Below are positions 5,431-6,637 of a stretch of DNA of 6,637 bases, piece by piece. This DNA is from Planctomycetota bacterium (lineage in GTDB: Bacteria > Planctomycetota > UBA11346), in the NCBI GenBank assembly GCA_007131555.1, contig SLQH01000551.1, positions 1-6,637 on the forward strand, given 5' to 3'. Under the pieces are notes generated by a model, which saw only the letters and a list, made by a program, of their open reading frames with translations, was not told where the DNA came from and ran no database searches. The translations under genes and the position numbers were made by a program. Position 1 is the stretch's first letter. Every line of letters begins with the position of its first letter.

Positions 5431-6637
5431 ATGAGTCCGAGCATCCTCGACCCCATGATGCAGCAGCATTTCCTGGAATATGCCAGCTACGTCATCATCG
5501 ACCGGGCCATTCCCGAATTGCGGGATGGTTGCAAGCCGGTCCAGCGGCGCATCCTCCAGACCTTGTGGGAGATGGACGACGGCAAGTTCCACAAGGTCGC
5601 CAACGTGGTCGGTGAGACCATGAAGCTGCATCCCCATGGTGACGCCTCGATCTGTGACGCCCTGGTGGTGCTGGCCAACAAGGACTACTTCATCGAGCGG
5701 CAGGGGAACTTCGGCAACATCCTCACCGGTCACCGGGCGGCGGCGGCCCGCTACATCGAGTGCCGCCTGACCGCCCTGGCCCGCGAGACCCTGTTCAACA
5801 AGCATCTGACCCACTGGCAGCCGAGCTACGATGGTCGCAAACAGGAGGCGGTGTTCCTGCCGGCCAAGCTGCCGGTGGCCCTGCTGCTGGGCATCGAGGG
5901 CATCGCCGTGGGCATGCAGACCAAGGTTCTGCCCCACAACTTCGGTGAGCTGCTCCAGGCCCAGATCGCCCTGCTGCGCAACCAGGCGGTAGAACTGCTG
6001 CCGGATTTCCCCCAGGGCGCCCTGATGGACGCCTCCGAGTACGACGATGGTCGGGGCCGGGTGCGGGTGCGGGCCCGGATCGAGGCCGATGGCGACAAGC
6101 GGGTGCTGATCCGCGAGGTCCCCTACGGCACCACCACCGAGAGTCTGATCGCCTCGATTGAGGTCGCCGCCCAGCGGGGTCATGTCAAGATCGGGGCCAT
6201 CAACGACTACACCACCGATCGGGTTGAGATCGAGGTCCAGCTGCCGCGTGGGATCTACGCTGAGGAGGTGATTCCCCAGCTCTATGCCTACACCGAATGC
6301 GAGGTCTGCGTCCAGGCCAACATCATCGTCATCCGCGACGGCCGTCCCTGGGAGGCCGGAGTCAGCGATCTGCTCCATGAGCTGACCGTCCTGCTGCGCA
6401 ACCAGATCAAGGCCGAGCTGGAGTGGGAGCTGGGCCAGCTGGAGGGCCGCCATCATTGGTTGACTCTGGAGCAGATCTTCATCGAGAACCGGGTCTACAA
6501 GCGGATCGAGGAACAGACCACCGCCGCCGCCGTGCGCCAGGCGGTGGTTGACGGCATGCAGCCCTTCGCCCACCTGTTCATCCGTGAGATGGTTGATGAC
6601 GACGTCGAGCGTCTGCTGGAGATCCGCATCCGGCGCA
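5431..6637 (+). CDS. parC: Topoisomerase IV subunit A (ParC-like, GyrA family), C-terminus cut by window edge
   Basis: The DNA breakage-reunion subunit that pairs with ParE: a tyrosine attacks DNA and makes a transient double-strand break. 402 codons are visible and read openly to the right edge. The winged-helix domain has the H67-PHGD block. The catalytic pair R107-Y108 lies in AARYIECRL, preceded by Q91-GNFGN. The tower segment I166-AVGM-Q follows (the conserved Ile of GyrA-type intercalation is in this region), then the start of the coiled-coil/C-gate. The pattern matches Bacteroidota-type ParC, for example SYDGRK and LPHNF. The residue equivalent to E. coli GyrA Ser83 is Ala72, and that of Asp87 is Asp76. 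The start at 5431 is the first ATG after parE. Its weak AGGA overlaps the parE stop, suggesting coupled translation. The C-terminal pinwheel, or its absence, cannot be judged here. Confidence 0.93.
   Translation, partial: MSPSILDPMMQQHFLEYASYVIIDRAIPELRDGCKPVQRRILQTLWEMDDGKFHKVANVVGETMKLHPHGDASICDALVVLANKDYFIERQGNFGNILTGHRAAAARYIECRLTALARETLFNKHLTHWQPSYDGRKQEAVFLPAKLPVALLLGIEGIAVGMQTKVLPHNFGELLQAQIALLRNQAVELLPDFPQGALMDASEYDDGRGRVRVRARIEADGDKRVLIREVPYGTTTESLIASIEVAAQRGHVKIGAINDYTTDRVEIEVQLPRGIYAEEVIPQLYAYTECEVCVQANIIVIRDGRPWEAGVSDLLHELTVLLRNQIKAELEWELGQLEGRHHWLTLEQIFIENRVYKRIEEQTTAAAVRQAVVDGMQPFAHLFIREMVDDDVERLLEIRIRR

Noticed and set aside
3126..5456. 776-codon open frame on the minus strand
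   Set aside because: All but its last 97 codons are antisense to parE, whose motifs are unmistakable. The Leu/Ala/Gly/Asp-rich, low-complexity protein is a by-product of GC-rich codon use.
5404..6573. 389-codon open frame on the minus strand
   Set aside because: Antisense shadow of parC, with the same biased composition and no motif.

Overview
This is bacterial DNA, GC-rich overall, with densely packed genes that use mostly G/C at the third codon position. The best phylogenetic hint is the type IIA topoisomerase pair at the right. It resembles the ParE/ParC type familiar from Bacteroidota, but in a GC-rich genome. That would fit a GC-rich Bacteroidota relative or a PVC-type lineage (Verrucomicrobiota, Kiritimatiellota, Planctomycetota). 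This is inference from remembered family sequences, so the phylum should be treated as unsettled.

Left third (1-2225), read leftward: a restriction-modification locus. A small excisionase-type helix-turn-helix protein (66 aa) is followed, with a 4-base overlap, by hsdR, the restriction subunit of a type I system. hsdR runs off the left edge after 614 codons. Its nuclease and helicase motifs are all visible. No hsdM or hsdS is in the window; they would be expected beyond the left edge. A good sigma-70-like promoter and three perfect 10-bp inverted repeats lie upstream of the small gene.

Middle (2226-3125): a gene-poor, scarred stretch. It holds the last 44 codons of a GNAT acetyltransferase (leftward), cut where the left end of an IS3-type insertion sequence begins. 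The IS is itself broken after about 50 codons of its first transposase ORF and runs into hairpin-rich, non-coding DNA.

Right half (3126-6637): a small unrecognised leftward gene (97 aa) stands back to back with a rightward two-gene operon. That operon encodes a ParE-like subunit (ATPase and Toprim, complete, 603 aa) and, 10 bases later, a ParC-like subunit (breakage-reunion, 402 codons visible, cut by the right edge). Together they would form a heterotetrameric type II topoisomerase. The 189-bp divergent region carries a strong ribosome binding site for parE and at most weak promoter candidates.

Most of the window is ordinary. The parts that repay a second look are the regulatory region of the restriction operon, the palindromic insertion in hsdR, the broken mobile-element patch and the unknown 97-aa gene. 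I see no CRISPR array, rRNA or tRNA, and no clearly new system.
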